A stretch of DNA of 64,000 nucleotides from Leadbetterella lacunae (GCF_042649125.1 NZ_JBHRYQ010000001.1:4154001-4218000), one strand, 5' to 3'; counted from the first letter of the stretch, positions 27,301 through 36,153 are shown. Notes: a model not told the origin generated them from the sequence alone. Numbers and translations are program-made.

Positions 27301-27537
27301 GCCAGTTATCTAAAAATAAGAGAGGCCTCTATTACGTACAGATTGCCTATTCAATACAAAAGAATAGAAAATGTGACGGTGTCGGTGGTAGGTAGAAACC
27401 TTTTTGCATTTAGTAAAATACCACATTTTGACCCCGAACAGTTTGGTATTCAAGGTCAGAAACTCATGTCAGGTGTAGAAGATATGAGTTATGCCACATC
27501 GAGAAGTGTAGGATTTAAACTTGGGTTAAATTTTTAA
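24310..27537 (+). CDS. SusC/RagA-type TonB-linked outer-membrane transporter
   Basis: This 1075-residue protein has a signal peptide (about 1-25), a carboxypeptidase-like regulatory domain (about 32-110), a TonB box-like 'LDEVVVTALG', a plug domain ('NFLDNLAGKVAGLTVVSG...SRISIRGESSFTN.NPLFVVDGIPINN') and a large beta-barrel ending in 'SVGFKLGLNF' with terminal Phe. It pairs with the SusD gene five bases downstream to import a nutrient through the outer membrane. Placement directly after the ArsS-family gene is unusual and suggests the substrate is linked to that enzyme rather than to a polysaccharide. No glycosidase is in the operon. Confidence 0.95.
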   Translation: MIKNIFLSKSLYIMGLVFWSLFGFSQDLKKVSGKVVDKQTNEPIVGAAIQVLNTKKQIGTTSDTEGDFTLNVPENAEKIKVSIVGYTSKEVTITGSVLAILLEPGQILDEVVVTALGLERQSKNLGYALQKLDGKEISNTKAVNFLDNLAGKVAGLTVVSGSTGVGGTSRISIRGESSFTNTNPLFVVDGIPINNNTIINNVNDDANGFMEVDFGNGAMEVNPDDIASVSVLKGPSAAALYGTRASNGVIVITTKKGSPQKGLGISFNSTFFSESPFKLPQFQNTYGQGNSGAFAYKNGLGGGVNDNITYSYGPKLDAGINVAQFDSPVTLPNGSTVRAGDIAVYSGQAITPTPFNSQPNNLKDFYQTGNTTINNLAISGGFDKGNYRLSLTNLDSKSIIPGVDLQRKNISTSLNFSPIQKLKISSNINYVNSSSDNRPATKYGSENVNYSLVAWLGRSNNIESLRNYWQPGLENVEQYSFNYTYFDNPFFTLYENRNGFNRDRVFGNISAKYDFTPELSLSVRSGIDNQIEKRTFRRNFSSNRFKQGAYAEQNVLYKEVNTDFLLNYNKNLGDFIADFSAGGNRMDQNANMDQTQTLSLAQPGIFSFSNAASPLEYYQTVGLKRINSLYGLAKFSYKNYLFLDITGRNDWSSSLASISSSSNTSFFYPSVSGSFVVSNLANLPESISFAKIRASIASVGNDTNPFQTAGTFVSSTAVGGLPTFTDQTQIANANLKPEQITSVEVGADVRFFNDRLKIDVTYFNSLNKNQILSLPIAVSSGYDQRSINGGAVRSHGFEAILGIDLVHNSPFKWNTNFNFSMYKNIVESLPDGAKTITLAYNRIYDNVNQTIWYQVKEGGRMGDMYGTGYKKNEAGQFIIGSDGRYIVDNTLIKLGNYNPDFILGMYNTFSYKDFSANLLLDWRQGGQLVSRTLALAGVAGQLKETENRPEAGIVAEGVVNVGTVESPVYQPNTKAVSAETYYRMYYDRNHEENNTYDASYLKIREASITYRLPIQYKRIENVTVSVVGRNLFAFSKIPHFDPEQFGIQGQKLMSGVEDMSYATSRSVGFKLGLNF

Positions 27538-27542
27538 GTAAA

Positions 27543-28985
27543 ATGAAGAATTTTAAAAAGATAATAACAGGATTGCTAACATGTACAGCTTTGGCTTGTA
27601 CCAGCGATTTTGAAGAAATAAATACCAATCCAGTGGCTCCGGTTTCTGTTCAGCCCGAGTTTTTACTTCGCCAAGTTTTGTATGACTTTACAGACCAAAT
27701 GTCTTATGAAGGCTTTGTGGCAGGTAATTTATTGGGGCAGCATTTCACAGCCATAGATTTTAATTTGTTTGATAGGCACAGCCTCACCGAGGCTCAGTAT
27801 GGGGGCAACCCGTGGGTATTTTTGTACAGAAACTTACGTGATAATGAGATTCTACTGAACTTAGCCATTGAAAATCCGGCGTATGAAGTTTATAAAGGGC
27901 CAGCCTTGATTTATAAATCATATTTGACATCGGTGCTCACAGACTTGTATGGCGACGTACCGTACTCAGAGGCTCTAAAAGGCAAAGCAGGCAATGTAAC
28001 CCCAAAATATGACGACCAACGAAATATTTACTTAAGCAAAGGCGGTATTTTAGATAATATAGATGCTGGTATAGCTGCAATAAATGCCTACAAAGGAGCG
28101 ATTAAACTAAACGGCGATATCATCTATAACGGCGATTTGAGCAAATGGGTTAAATTTGCTAATTCATTGAAATTTAAAAGTTTAATGCGTATATCTGCGA
28201 AAGAAAACGTAGCTGCTCAGTTGCAAACTTTAGCCACCCAAGGCAATCTGATTACCAAAGCAGCTGATAACGCTTTTTACAGTTTCCCGGCTGGGCCTCC
28301 CAATAACTTTAAGATGGCCACAGCTCGTATTGGAGATTTTAATTTGTTTATTATGTCAGCCACTTCTCAGGAGATTTTGGAGAAATATAACGACCCACGT
28401 AAAGCCGTTTTCTTTAGGCCTACAGCAAATAACGCCGCGGTGTATAAAGGACTTCTAAATGGACCAGATGCCTCCAAATTGTCTATTTCTACTGCTGATT
28501 ATTCATTTTCGGGTAGAATATTTAGAGAAGACGCTTCTAAACTGAAAGCTAACTTTTTTGCCAGTTTCGAAATGAATTTCTTGTTGGCCGAAGCCGCCGA
28601 AAAAGGATTGATAAGCGGAGACGCTAAGGCATATTATGAGGCAGGAGTAAAAGACGCCTTTGGGTATTGGAATACGCCTTTACCTGCCGATTACTTGAGT
28701 GCAGGGGCTGCAGCATATAAAGCCAATGGAGCAAATGCCATAGAGCAAATTATAACCCAAAAGTGGATTTCTAACTATATTCACGGTTACGAAAGTTGGA
28801 TAGAATACCGAAGGACGGGTTTTCCAGTTTTGAAACAAATTTCGGCTAGTTTAAATCAAAATCTGATTCCGCTTAGGTTGCCATACCCAACTACTGAAGA
28901 TGTGCTCAATAACGCCAACTTCAAAATAGCGGCTACCGCTACTAATAATAACAGTGTAAATACGCCCGTTTGGTGGGATAAATAA
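27543..28985 (+). CDS. SusD/RagB-type substrate-binding lipoprotein
   Basis: This 480-residue lipoprotein (cysteine 19, ALACTSD) has the SusD-like architecture with 'INTNPVAPVSVQPEFLLRQVLYDF', a tetratricopeptide-type helical body and the typical C-terminal 'ITQKWISNYIHGYESWIEYRRTGFPVL'. It belongs to the SusD/RagB family of the short 'SusD-like_2' kind that pairs with SusC. It acts on the outer face of the cell as a lid of the SusC barrel. It starts five bases after SusC and is followed by the symporter gene after eight bases. Confidence 0.93.
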   Translation: MKNFKKIITGLLTCTALACTSDFEEINTNPVAPVSVQPEFLLRQVLYDFTDQMSYEGFVAGNLLGQHFTAIDFNLFDRHSLTEAQYGGNPWVFLYRNLRDNEILLNLAIENPAYEVYKGPALIYKSYLTSVLTDLYGDVPYSEALKGKAGNVTPKYDDQRNIYLSKGGILDNIDAGIAAINAYKGAIKLNGDIIYNGDLSKWVKFANSLKFKSLMRISAKENVAAQLQTLATQGNLITKAADNAFYSFPAGPPNNFKMATARIGDFNLFIMSATSQEILEKYNDPRKAVFFRPTANNAAVYKGLLNGPDASKLSISTADYSFSGRIFREDASKLKANFFASFEMNFLLAEAAEKGLISGDAKAYYEAGVKDAFGYWNTPLPADYLSAGAAAYKANGANAIEQIITQKWISNYIHGYESWIEYRRTGFPVLKQISASLNQNLIPLRLPYPTTEDVLNNANFKIAATATNNNSVNTPVWWDK

Positions 28986-28993
28986 ACTATTAA

Positions 28994-30340
28994 ATGACGG
29001 ATCAAGCCTGGCAGTGGGTCATTTTGATTGGCACAAACATTCTTTTGTTTGTGCTTTCGCCTTGGTCAAATAAGGTCACCGATTTCTTTAAAGGAAGTAA
29101 AAACAACAAAGCCCCAAACACGCTGCTGCTCACCAGTAGCTTGGTTATTTGTTGGTTATTTGCCAAGTCTATCACCAATGCCGCCGACTTGGGCTACAAA
29201 TATGGCATGGTAGGGGGCGTGGCGTATGCCGGCTATTATTTTTCATTTTTGGTTGCTGGTATTTTGCTTTATCAACTCCGCACCAAAGGGGCATTCCACA
29301 GCATTCATCATTTTTTAGAGACCCGATACGGCAAACTCGCTTTACAGTTTTTTACACTACTCATAGCTTTTAGACTTCTAAACGAAATCTGGTCTAACAC
29401 CATGATCATCGGGTCATATTTTGGCGATTGGGGTTCGGCTTCTTATTTCTGGGCGGTTGGAGTTTTTACATTTTTGACTTTGGCGTATACCCTTAAGGGA
29501 GGCATGCAAACTTCTATTTTTACCGATATCATCCAAATGGCACTTTTTGTGGTGTTGTTGGTCATTATTTTAGGTATTGTGATTCCAAACAGTACGGGAG
29601 GGCTTTCGTCTTTGGTTACTTCCGGCACTTGGTCACTTTCTACGGGGCTCGACTTGTTCTTTGTGGCTATTATTCAGGTGTTTAGCTATCCTTTTCATGA
29701 TCCTGTACTGACTGATAGAGGTTTTTTGAGTGATACTAAGACCACGCTTCGGTCTTTCATTTGGGCCACAGTGCTTGGTATAGTCTGCATTTTGCTCTTT
29801 AGTTTGGTGGGAATTTTTGCAGCTCAAAAAAACATGTCCGCTCCCGTTATATTGGCTGTTTCTAAGCTTTTTGGTTTGCCTATGTTGCTTCTGATGAACA
29901 CCATCATGCTCACTTCGGCGGCTTCAACTATAGATTCTACGTTTACTTCGGCGGCCAAACTCGTGCATGTAGATTTATTAAAAGAAAGAGGCATTTCGGT
30001 TTCTAAAGCGAGAGTTACCATGATACTCATTGCAGTTTTTGGCACCATTCCCATATTTTTTAACCCCGAAATTTTAGACGCCACCACTATCAGCGGCACC
30101 ATGGTTTTGGGGCTTGCTCCTGTGTTTCTATTTTGGAAAATCAAGGCTCCCAAGGCCTCCTTCTTTCTGTCGGTTTTAACCGGAATAGCATTTGGTTTGT
30201 GGTATATATTTTTCCCAATTCCCGAATGGATGTTGTTTTCAGAAGGGAAATATGCAACTTTGCTAAGCATTAATATTTTCGGCACTGTCGGCTGTTTTGG
30301 TGCGTTTTTTTTACCTATTATTATTAAAAAGAAAGATTGA
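28994..30340 (+). CDS. Sodium/solute symporter family transporter
   Basis: This 448-residue protein has about 12 transmembrane segments and the features of the SSS family: the N-terminal 'YKYGMVGGVAYAGYYFSFL', 'TRYGKLALQFFTLLIAFRLLNEIWSNTMI', 'TFLTLAYTLKGGMQTSIFTDIIQM' and 'NTIMLTSAASTIDSTFTSAAKL'. It imports a solute with sodium. Its place between SusCD and the phosphoesterase suggests it carries the same compound across the inner membrane after SusCD brings it across the outer. Its stop overlaps the next start by four bases. Confidence 0.86.
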   Translation: MTDQAWQWVILIGTNILLFVLSPWSNKVTDFFKGSKNNKAPNTLLLTSSLVICWLFAKSITNAADLGYKYGMVGGVAYAGYYFSFLVAGILLYQLRTKGAFHSIHHFLETRYGKLALQFFTLLIAFRLLNEIWSNTMIIGSYFGDWGSASYFWAVGVFTFLTLAYTLKGGMQTSIFTDIIQMALFVVLLVIILGIVIPNSTGGLSSLVTSGTWSLSTGLDLFFVAIIQVFSYPFHDPVLTDRGFLSDTKTTLRSFIWATVLGIVCILLFSLVGIFAAQKNMSAPVILAVSKLFGLPMLLLMNTIMLTSAASTIDSTFTSAAKLVHVDLLKERGISVSKARVTMILIAVFGTIPIFFNPEILDATTISGTMVLGLAPVFLFWKIKAPKASFFLSVLTGIAFGLWYIFFPIPEWMLFSEGKYATLLSINIFGTVGCFGAFFLPIIIKKKD

Positions 30341-31182
30341 ATACGGATATCAAACATTTGGGTGAACTAAAAGGCAAAGTGCTTGTTTTTGGAGGCGTAT
30401 ACTCTAATTTACAAGCTTTAGAGGAGCTACAGTTTATCGCAAACAAATTAAATGTTTCGGCCCAAAATATCATCTGTACGGGCGATGTGGTGGGCTATTG
30501 TGCATCGCCTTCTCAGTGTTTAGACCTTATAGAAAACTGGGGCGTGCATGTCATAAAAGGCAACGTGGAGGAGAATTTAATAAATGGCACCGACGACTGT
30601 GGGTGTAACTTTGAAGAAGGTAGCCGATGTGATATTTTTTCGAAGCAGTGGTTCCCGTTTGCGGTTACTAAAATGACCGAAAAAAACATGCAGTACCTCC
30701 AAACCCTTCCAGATAGGATTGAATTTGAGTTCGCTGGCAAAAAAGTCCATGTGCTACACGGTGCCCATGATAATATTTCGGAGTTTGTTTATGCATCAGA
30801 GCCATGGGCCACTAAGTTGCAAGAGATCAATAAAGTAAATGCAGACGTAGTTTTAGCTGGGCACTGTGGTTTTCCTTTTGGTGCGAGCGATGGTGAAAAG
30901 TTTTGGCTCAACTCGGGGGTGATAGGTATGCCTGCCAACGATGGTACGCCACGAGTATGGTTTATGATTTTAGATGAAGCTGAGGGTAAGTTTACTTATA
31001 GCCATTGTAATTTCCAATACGATTCTTTTGAGGCAAATCAACAAATGTTAGAAAACGATTTGCCATATTCGTATGCCGAAACGCTACTTTCAGGTATTTG
31101 GGATAATCACGAAATACTGCCGGAAGCCGAAATAGCCCAAGAGGGAGTCGCACTTTCTTTTGAGAATCAGATTGATTTCTGA
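30337..31182 (+). CDS. Metallophosphoesterase-fold protein with altered motif I
   Basis: This 281-residue protein starts with TTG overlapping the symporter stop (TTGA). The calcineurin-like fold is seen in 'IICTGDVVGYCASP' (motif II), 'HVIKGNVEENLINGTDDCGC' (motif III, GNHD-like), 'KVHVLHGAHDN' (IV) and 'DVVLAGHCGFPF' (V). The first motif, normally GDxHGN, reads GGVYSN, so the usual Asp and His metal ligands are absent. This 'GGxYSN' form recurs, as I recall, in phosphoesterases linked to arsenosugar-type genes, but that is memory. Substrate unknown; activity may be altered. Confidence 0.8.
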   Translation: MNTDIKHLGELKGKVLVFGGVYSNLQALEELQFIANKLNVSAQNIICTGDVVGYCASPSQCLDLIENWGVHVIKGNVEENLINGTDDCGCNFEEGSRCDIFSKQWFPFAVTKMTEKNMQYLQTLPDRIEFEFAGKKVHVLHGAHDNISEFVYASEPWATKLQEINKVNADVVLAGHCGFPFGASDGEKFWLNSGVIGMPANDGTPRVWFMILDEAEGKFTYSHCNFQYDSFEANQQMLENDLPYSYAETLLSGIWDNHEILPEAEIAQEGVALSFENQIDF

Positions 31183-31205
31183 AAAAAAACAAACCAGACA
31201 AAGTC

Positions 31206-31958
31206 ATGCAACAAAAGATTCTTAACGTTTTCTATAGCTGCATCTTCATACTTCTTGGTTCTTTGATTTTTCAAAAAATTGAGAATTGGAAGCAAGTGGA
31301 GGCTGATAAAAAAGAACTGTTCTCTCAGAATGCCCTGTTTCTACTCAAAGCACCGGATAGTCTTTCAACCAAAATAGTAGACTTTAGTTTAGAAAATAAA
31401 CTCTTAATTAATGACTTTAAATCAAAAGTCATTGATGGTGGTTATAGGGAAAAGTGGTACGCATTTAAGGTAGATTTCGATAAAAAAAATGTTTCTGTCT
31501 ATGATAAAACAGTTAATGTACCCATAGAATATTGGGTTGATTATCCTGGTGATAGATATGTTTCAATATGTATGAAATTATCTCAGTTCATTATAATTTA
31601 TAAAGATTCTATAAATTATCAGAGAGAAGGTGGAATCGAACATAATCTTGCTTTTTTAGAGACAGAGTTATTGGGGTTTTATAATACTGAATTCATAAAT
31701 AATAGGTATTTTATGAATACCATAATTCGTTTTGAAAATGAAGTTGATTCTGAATTTTTGGAAAATGTAATTTTAAAAATGTCTAGTTTTTACTTAAAGA
31801 AAGTAGGTACTATTATAAAAGAAGAGACGGGTAAAAACATTTCGGACTTGAGTAAAAGCGAATTGATGAGACATAAAATTAAGTTTCCATATGCAATTAG
31901 CATCGAATTTGGAGAGTTTAACACTATTCCTCCTCCACCTCCTGTGGAATTAAATTAA
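31206..31958 (+). CDS. Hypothetical protein with N-terminal membrane anchor
   Basis: This 250-residue protein is not recognised. It has one N-terminal hydrophobic helix (about 7-24, followed by a soluble part) and a proline tract near the end (TIPPPPPVELN). It follows the phosphoesterase by 23 bases and may belong to the same transcript, but its codon use and many Asn and Lys residues differ slightly from the upstream genes. It converges with the PepSY protein gene. No domain can be assigned. Confidence 0.5.
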   Translation: MQQKILNVFYSCIFILLGSLIFQKIENWKQVEADKKELFSQNALFLLKAPDSLSTKIVDFSLENKLLINDFKSKVIDGGYREKWYAFKVDFDKKNVSVYDKTVNVPIEYWVDYPGDRYVSICMKLSQFIIIYKDSINYQREGGIEHNLAFLETELLGFYNTEFINNRYFMNTIIRFENEVDSEFLENVILKMSSFYLKKVGTIIKEETGKNISDLSKSELMRHKIKFPYAISIEFGEFNTIPPPPPVELN

Positions 31959-31968
31959 AAAGTATTTT

Positions 31969-32652
31969 TCACCTTTTCTTTCTAAACCAAGAGGAAGTAT
32001 AAAACCACAACAAAAAACCACTCATAACCGTAATGAGCCCCAAGGTTGAGAAAATTCGAAGTAACCAATTGTTGATGTTATCACGTGATTCATAGTCCAT
32101 GGTGTGGGTCATCCAAAGGAAGTCAAACCATCGCCAGTTGCGGTGCCTAAGCGTTTGAAATGTGCCGTCTGCTTGCGACACAAAGGCATTTATATCCTCA
32201 TTTCCTTCAAAATTGATTACATACGCAGGGAGTTTTTTCTCTCTATACTCGTGGTGCATATTGGTTTCGGTAATCAGTTTTACGCTTAGGATTTGATACT
32301 CGTCTAAAACATTACGTCTCGCTATTTCTTTGGCTTCGGTGGCGGTTATTCCTGCTCTGGCTTCGCCCGATTGGGCATTTATCAGCAAAGAATCATTAAC
32401 CCAATAATAGGGCTTATCTAATATTTGGATGAGTTTTAGACTCTTGATAGCCAAGTCAGGTTTGAATTTTTCTATTCCAATTAGGTTTTCAAAACTTTTT
32501 TCTATCGGTTTTTTCTTGAAAAAATCACCATGAATTTGGTCTATGTTTGTCCATGAAAAATATAAGCCACTGATGGTCCAAAATAAAAATTGAACACCAA
32601 TAAAAAGCCCAAGGTATCGGTGGGCTTTTCTTATAAGTTTGGAGGTTTTCAT
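31969..32652 (-). CDS. PepSY-associated membrane protein
   Basis: This 227-residue protein has an N-terminal transmembrane helix in the motif 'KAHRYLGLFIGVQFLFWTISGLYFSWTNID' and a second helix near the C-terminus, with a PepSY-like domain between (about 75-165, 'TATEAKEIARRNVLDEYQI' region). It fits PepSY-associated TM proteins, which often act with iron reduction or siderophore systems. It overlaps no gene and is followed in the same direction by the adjacent lipoprotein gene, with only 18 bases between them. Role is unclear. Confidence 0.75.
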   Translation of the reverse strand: MKTSKLIRKAHRYLGLFIGVQFLFWTISGLYFSWTNIDQIHGDFFKKKPIEKSFENLIGIEKFKPDLAIKSLKLIQILDKPYYWVNDSLLINAQSGEARAGITATEAKEIARRNVLDEYQILSVKLITETNMHHEYREKKLPAYVINFEGNEDINAFVSQADGTFQTLRHRNWRWFDFLWMTHTMDYESRDNINNWLLRIFSTLGLITVMSGFLLWFYTSSWFRKKR

Positions 32653-32670
32653 GTGAAACTATACTTTAAC

Positions 32671-33183
32671 TCAGTCTATCTCTTCAATATCCGCAATTAA
32701 AAACGAAGTTTCGGCTGGTACTAACTTGATTTTTCGGTGGTAGGTGGTTCTAAAAGCCACATCGTCTATTACCACATTGTAAAATAAATTGGTATCTGTT
32801 GGAGTCACTGAAGTTACCTGTATTTTTCCAAAATCTTGTCCCGAAATCATAAAGCCCAATCCCATGCCTGCCAACTTGGTATTAAACTTAGGGCTCCATT
32901 TTTTTATGAACTCCTCATCTTCCAGGCCGCCGTCGTACCCAACCTGAATCGCGTCTGATTTGTATTCGTAATATTCGGGTGTACAGAGGTATTTAAAATC
33001 TTCAGGCGTTTTTTTGAAATACGTTTCTATGTTGGTTTCGAGCCATTCTTGGGCTAAAATATTTAAGCTATCAGCCGAAATTTTGGGCTGTTCGGCAGTT
33101 GTTTCTTCTTTTTCTGTACTTTTTGTACATGAAAACTGTAATCCAAGTATCAATATGATGCCTGCAAGTATTGAAAATTTCAT
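32671..33183 (-). CDS. Hypothetical lipoprotein
   Basis: This 170-residue lipoprotein has a signal peptide with the lipidated cysteine at residue 19 (LGLQFSC) and a Thr/Glu-rich linker (TKSTEKEETTAEQPK). The C-terminal part is mixed alpha/beta ('DFKYLCTPEYYEYKSDAIQVGYDG'). I do not recognise the family. It is the first gene of a likely two-gene unit with the PepSY protein, whose start is 18 bases after its stop. Confidence 0.6.
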   Translation of the reverse strand: MKFSILAGIILILGLQFSCTKSTEKEETTAEQPKISADSLNILAQEWLETNIETYFKKTPEDFKYLCTPEYYEYKSDAIQVGYDGGLEDEEFIKKWSPKFNTKLAGMGLGFMISGQDFGKIQVTSVTPTDTNLFYNVVIDDVAFRTTYHRKIKLVPAETSFLIADIEEID

Positions 33184-33218
33184 TGAGGTTAGGTTTATTT
33201 TTTAAACAAAAATAATAC

Positions 33219-33863
33219 TTATTTGTCTTCTAAAATCAGTTCGCCTTTAATAATCCAAGAAATTCCGAAAGCCCAAAGTGCGATGCTCTCTAAAATGAAA
33301 ATTACAGGGATGTTTAGGTTTAAATTTCCTTTTCTATTCACAATAAAATAAGCGAAAAGTAACACGATACAAACTACGATTATGATGCCGCAAGTTCTGA
33401 AAATTTTATTGCGTTTTAGTTTTTGTGGAGATGGGGTTTTACGTGGATCAGTTTTTGGAAATAAAACCAATGCAAAATAAGCGAGAATAACAAAAAACGC
33501 TGTGGCGGATATCAGGTGCAGGGTAGAGAATTCATAGTTGCAGGCTTGTGTACAAGCGTTTTGTAGTCGTGAAGTGGGGAAAAAAGCAACGCCAAGTGCA
33601 AATAAGCTGCCTAGGTTTGCGGCCAAGTTGTCTTTGGCGTCATAGCCCCTGTAAGTGAATAAAAAAATAGCGATTACACACAGTATACCCACAAAAAAGT
33701 CGTGCATATTGGTGTGGTAATAGTCGCTAATAGAGGGCAAAACATACTTACAGTCTGTACCTATATAAGTGCCAATAAACAGTATCATCGGCAGGGCGAT
33801 GCCCATAAAACCTATGCCACGCCTGATCCACAAAAAAGAAATTAACTGATTGTCGTTGTTCAT
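33219..33863 (-). CDS. Six-helix membrane protein of unknown function
   Basis: This 214-residue protein has about six membrane-spanning helices, with an N-terminal pair (about 15-35, 52-72), a Gly/Ala-rich third, and a basic cytoplasmic loop 'KTDPRKTPSPQKLKRNKIFR' before the last two. It resembles the DUF998-like membrane proteins in layout but I cannot place it firmly. It stands between the hypothetical lipoprotein and RecQ on the same strand. Confidence 0.6.
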   Translation of the reverse strand: MNNDNQLISFLWIRRGIGFMGIALPMILFIGTYIGTDCKYVLPSISDYYHTNMHDFFVGILCVIAIFLFTYRGYDAKDNLAANLGSLFALGVAFFPTSRLQNACTQACNYEFSTLHLISATAFFVILAYFALVLFPKTDPRKTPSPQKLKRNKIFRTCGIIIVVCIVLLFAYFIVNRKGNLNLNIPVIFILESIALWAFGISWIIKGELILEDK

Positions 33864-33931
33864 TTTTTCAATAGTTTAAGTATTGAAAATTAATGGATTA
33901 GATTTTATAAATATCGAAATTCACCTAATTT

Positions 33932-36061
33932 TTATTGTAAGGCGAGTACTATTCGTAGTTTTCCGTAGTCGATTTGTTCGCCCAAATGCTCAAACAAAGG
34001 TTTAAGGGGGTCGGTGGGTTTCATATCGAGCTCTTTTATAGCTTTGGTGACTTCGTCAAATGTCCAGTTGTCAACCAATGCTCTCAAGTCTACTTCTTCG
34101 CCATTTTCTTTCATTTTTACCAGATGCCCCACTATGGTAGTGGGAGAGAGGTTACGTTGCATGGCTATTTCTTCTACTGTCATGCCGTCTTTGTACATTT
34201 CAAAACTCATTACGTGGGTTAAGCCTTTTGCGAGTTTTATGCCTGAGTCAGACTGTGAGGCTATGTAGGCTCTGATTTCGTTAATAAACGCATCTCCAAA
34301 TTTTCGCATTTTCTCTTGGCCAACCCCCGAAATGTCTAAAAACTGAACTTTGTCAATGGGACGAGCATCTGCCATTTCGAGTAGACTGGAGTCATGAAAA
34401 ATGGTGTATGGAGGCAAGTTTAGCTTATCTGCTATCTCTTTACGTAACACGCGAAGTTTTTCAAATAGCTCATTTTTAATGTACTCTTTTTTGGTTTTGG
34501 TGCTTGGCACTTTGGCGTCTTCTTGCTCTTTTCGCTGCTGAGGACTTATGTATTCCGAAATCTGTACCTGGCGTTGCCCTTTCAGTATCTCCATGCTCGT
34601 TGCATTTAGTTTGAAAATGTGGGCTTCGTCGTAGGCGATATCAAAAGCTCCGTAGTTAAGCAGCTGCAATATATAATCAAACCAAACCTCGGATCTAAGG
34701 TCTTTTCCAACCCCAAAAGTCGGCAGTTGGTCGTACCCATATCTGAGAACTTGCTGATTTCTGCTCCCTCTCAATATATCTACGAGCATAGTCATGGCAA
34801 TTTTTTCACGTGTTCGGCTGATAGCCGAAAGTGCCTTTTGGGCAATTACCGTGGCATCAATGTTTTTTCGAGGATTTTTACATACATCACAGTTGCCGCA
34901 ATCTTTACCAAGGTCTTCATTAAAATAGCTAATCAATATGCGTCGCCTACAGATGTTGGCTTCGGCGTATTGCTGCATTCGGTTTAGTTTGGCTTCCATC
35001 AATTCTTTTTGCTCAAGGGGCATATCTGAGTCAAAAATCATCTGCCTACGCATCATTACGTCGGCAAAGCTATAAAAAAGTAAAGTTTTAGAAGGGCTGC
35101 CGTCTCGTCCTGCACGGCCAATCTCTTGGTAAAAACTCTCCACATTTGAGGGCATGTTGTAGTGGATCACCCACCTAACATTTGATTTGTCTATGCCCAT
35201 TCCAAAAGCGATGGTGGCTACTATGATTTTAACATCATCGTTAATGAAATTCTCCTGAACTTTGCTTCGCTTTTCAGACGGAATTCCGGCGTGGTAATAG
35301 GCCGCATTTAGGCCCATTGCTTGTAGATTGGCGGCTACAGATTCGGTAGTTTTTCGACTCAAACAATAAATGATGCCCGATTGGTTGGGAACAGTACTTA
35401 AAAAGTCCTGGATCTGTTGCATCCGTTTTCTGCCTGGCAGTACCTCCAAACTCAGATTTGGTCTATCAAAACTACTTATAAAGGTATTTTCTTCTGCTAT
35501 GCCGAGTTGTTTGCAAATATCTTTGCGGGTTATCTTGTCCGCGGTGGCGGTTAGGGCCACTATGGGCACCTCAGGAAATTCTGTTTTTATGATAGAAAGT
35601 TGTCGGTATTCAGGCCTGAAGTCATGCCCCCAAGATGAAATACAGTGCGACTCATCAATAGCAAAAAGACTGATTTTGAGTTCTTTAAAAAAAGTCATGG
35701 TGTTGCCCGAAAATAATTTTTCTGGGGCAATGTATAGCAACTTCAGCTCGCCAAGTTTGGCGGCCCACATTACAGCGTCTTGTTCTACGGATGATATACT
35801 GGAATTTAAAAAAGAGGCCTTTATGCCGTTTGCTCTGAGTGCTTCTACCTGATCTTTCATGAGGGCAATCAAGGGCGAAATCACCACGGTGAGGCCATCG
35901 AGAAGCATAGCTGGCACTTGGTAGCAAATGGACTTACCGCCACCCGTGGGCATCAAAACTAGCGTATCTTTTTTGTCTATTAATTGGTCAATTATTTCTT
36001 CCTGAAGTGGCCTAAAGGTATCGTAACCGAAATATTCTTTAAGTATGGAGTGTTTGGTCAT
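33932..36061 (-). CDS. recQ: ATP-dependent DNA helicase RecQ
   Basis: This 709-residue protein is a full RecQ helicase. Visible are the helicase core: Walker A PTGGGKS at residues 38-44, 'FAIDESHCISSWGHDFRPEY' (the DExH box and aromatic-rich loop), 'ALTATADKITRKDI', and helicase C with 'YQEIGRAGRDG'. The zinc-binding site CRRRILISYF...CGNCDVC comes next (about 370-400), then the RQC winged-helix, and an HRDC domain (about 525-600, 'LFEKLRVLRKEIADKLNLPPYTIF'). It unwinds DNA in repair and replication-fork restart. It has an extra C-terminal helical tail seen in many Bacteroidota RecQ. Confidence 0.97.
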   Translation of the reverse strand: MTKHSILKEYFGYDTFRPLQEEIIDQLIDKKDTLVLMPTGGGKSICYQVPAMLLDGLTVVISPLIALMKDQVEALRANGIKASFLNSSISSVEQDAVMWAAKLGELKLLYIAPEKLFSGNTMTFFKELKISLFAIDESHCISSWGHDFRPEYRQLSIIKTEFPEVPIVALTATADKITRKDICKQLGIAEENTFISSFDRPNLSLEVLPGRKRMQQIQDFLSTVPNQSGIIYCLSRKTTESVAANLQAMGLNAAYYHAGIPSEKRSKVQENFINDDVKIIVATIAFGMGIDKSNVRWVIHYNMPSNVESFYQEIGRAGRDGSPSKTLLFYSFADVMMRRQMIFDSDMPLEQKELMEAKLNRMQQYAEANICRRRILISYFNEDLGKDCGNCDVCKNPRKNIDATVIAQKALSAISRTREKIAMTMLVDILRGSRNQQVLRYGYDQLPTFGVGKDLRSEVWFDYILQLLNYGAFDIAYDEAHIFKLNATSMEILKGQRQVQISEYISPQQRKEQEDAKVPSTKTKKEYIKNELFEKLRVLRKEIADKLNLPPYTIFHDSSLLEMADARPIDKVQFLDISGVGQEKMRKFGDAFINEIRAYIASQSDSGIKLAKGLTHVMSFEMYKDGMTVEEIAMQRNLSPTTIVGHLVKMKENGEEVDLRALVDNWTFDEVTKAIKELDMKPTDPLKPLFEHLGEQIDYGKLRIVLALQ

Positions 36062-36153
36062 ATATAAAAATGTCGAATTTTAAATATAGCCTTTTTCTCT
36101 GATTTTGGCCTTGTTTTTATTCAAAAAGCTAAATTTTTTAGATTTCCGAAACC

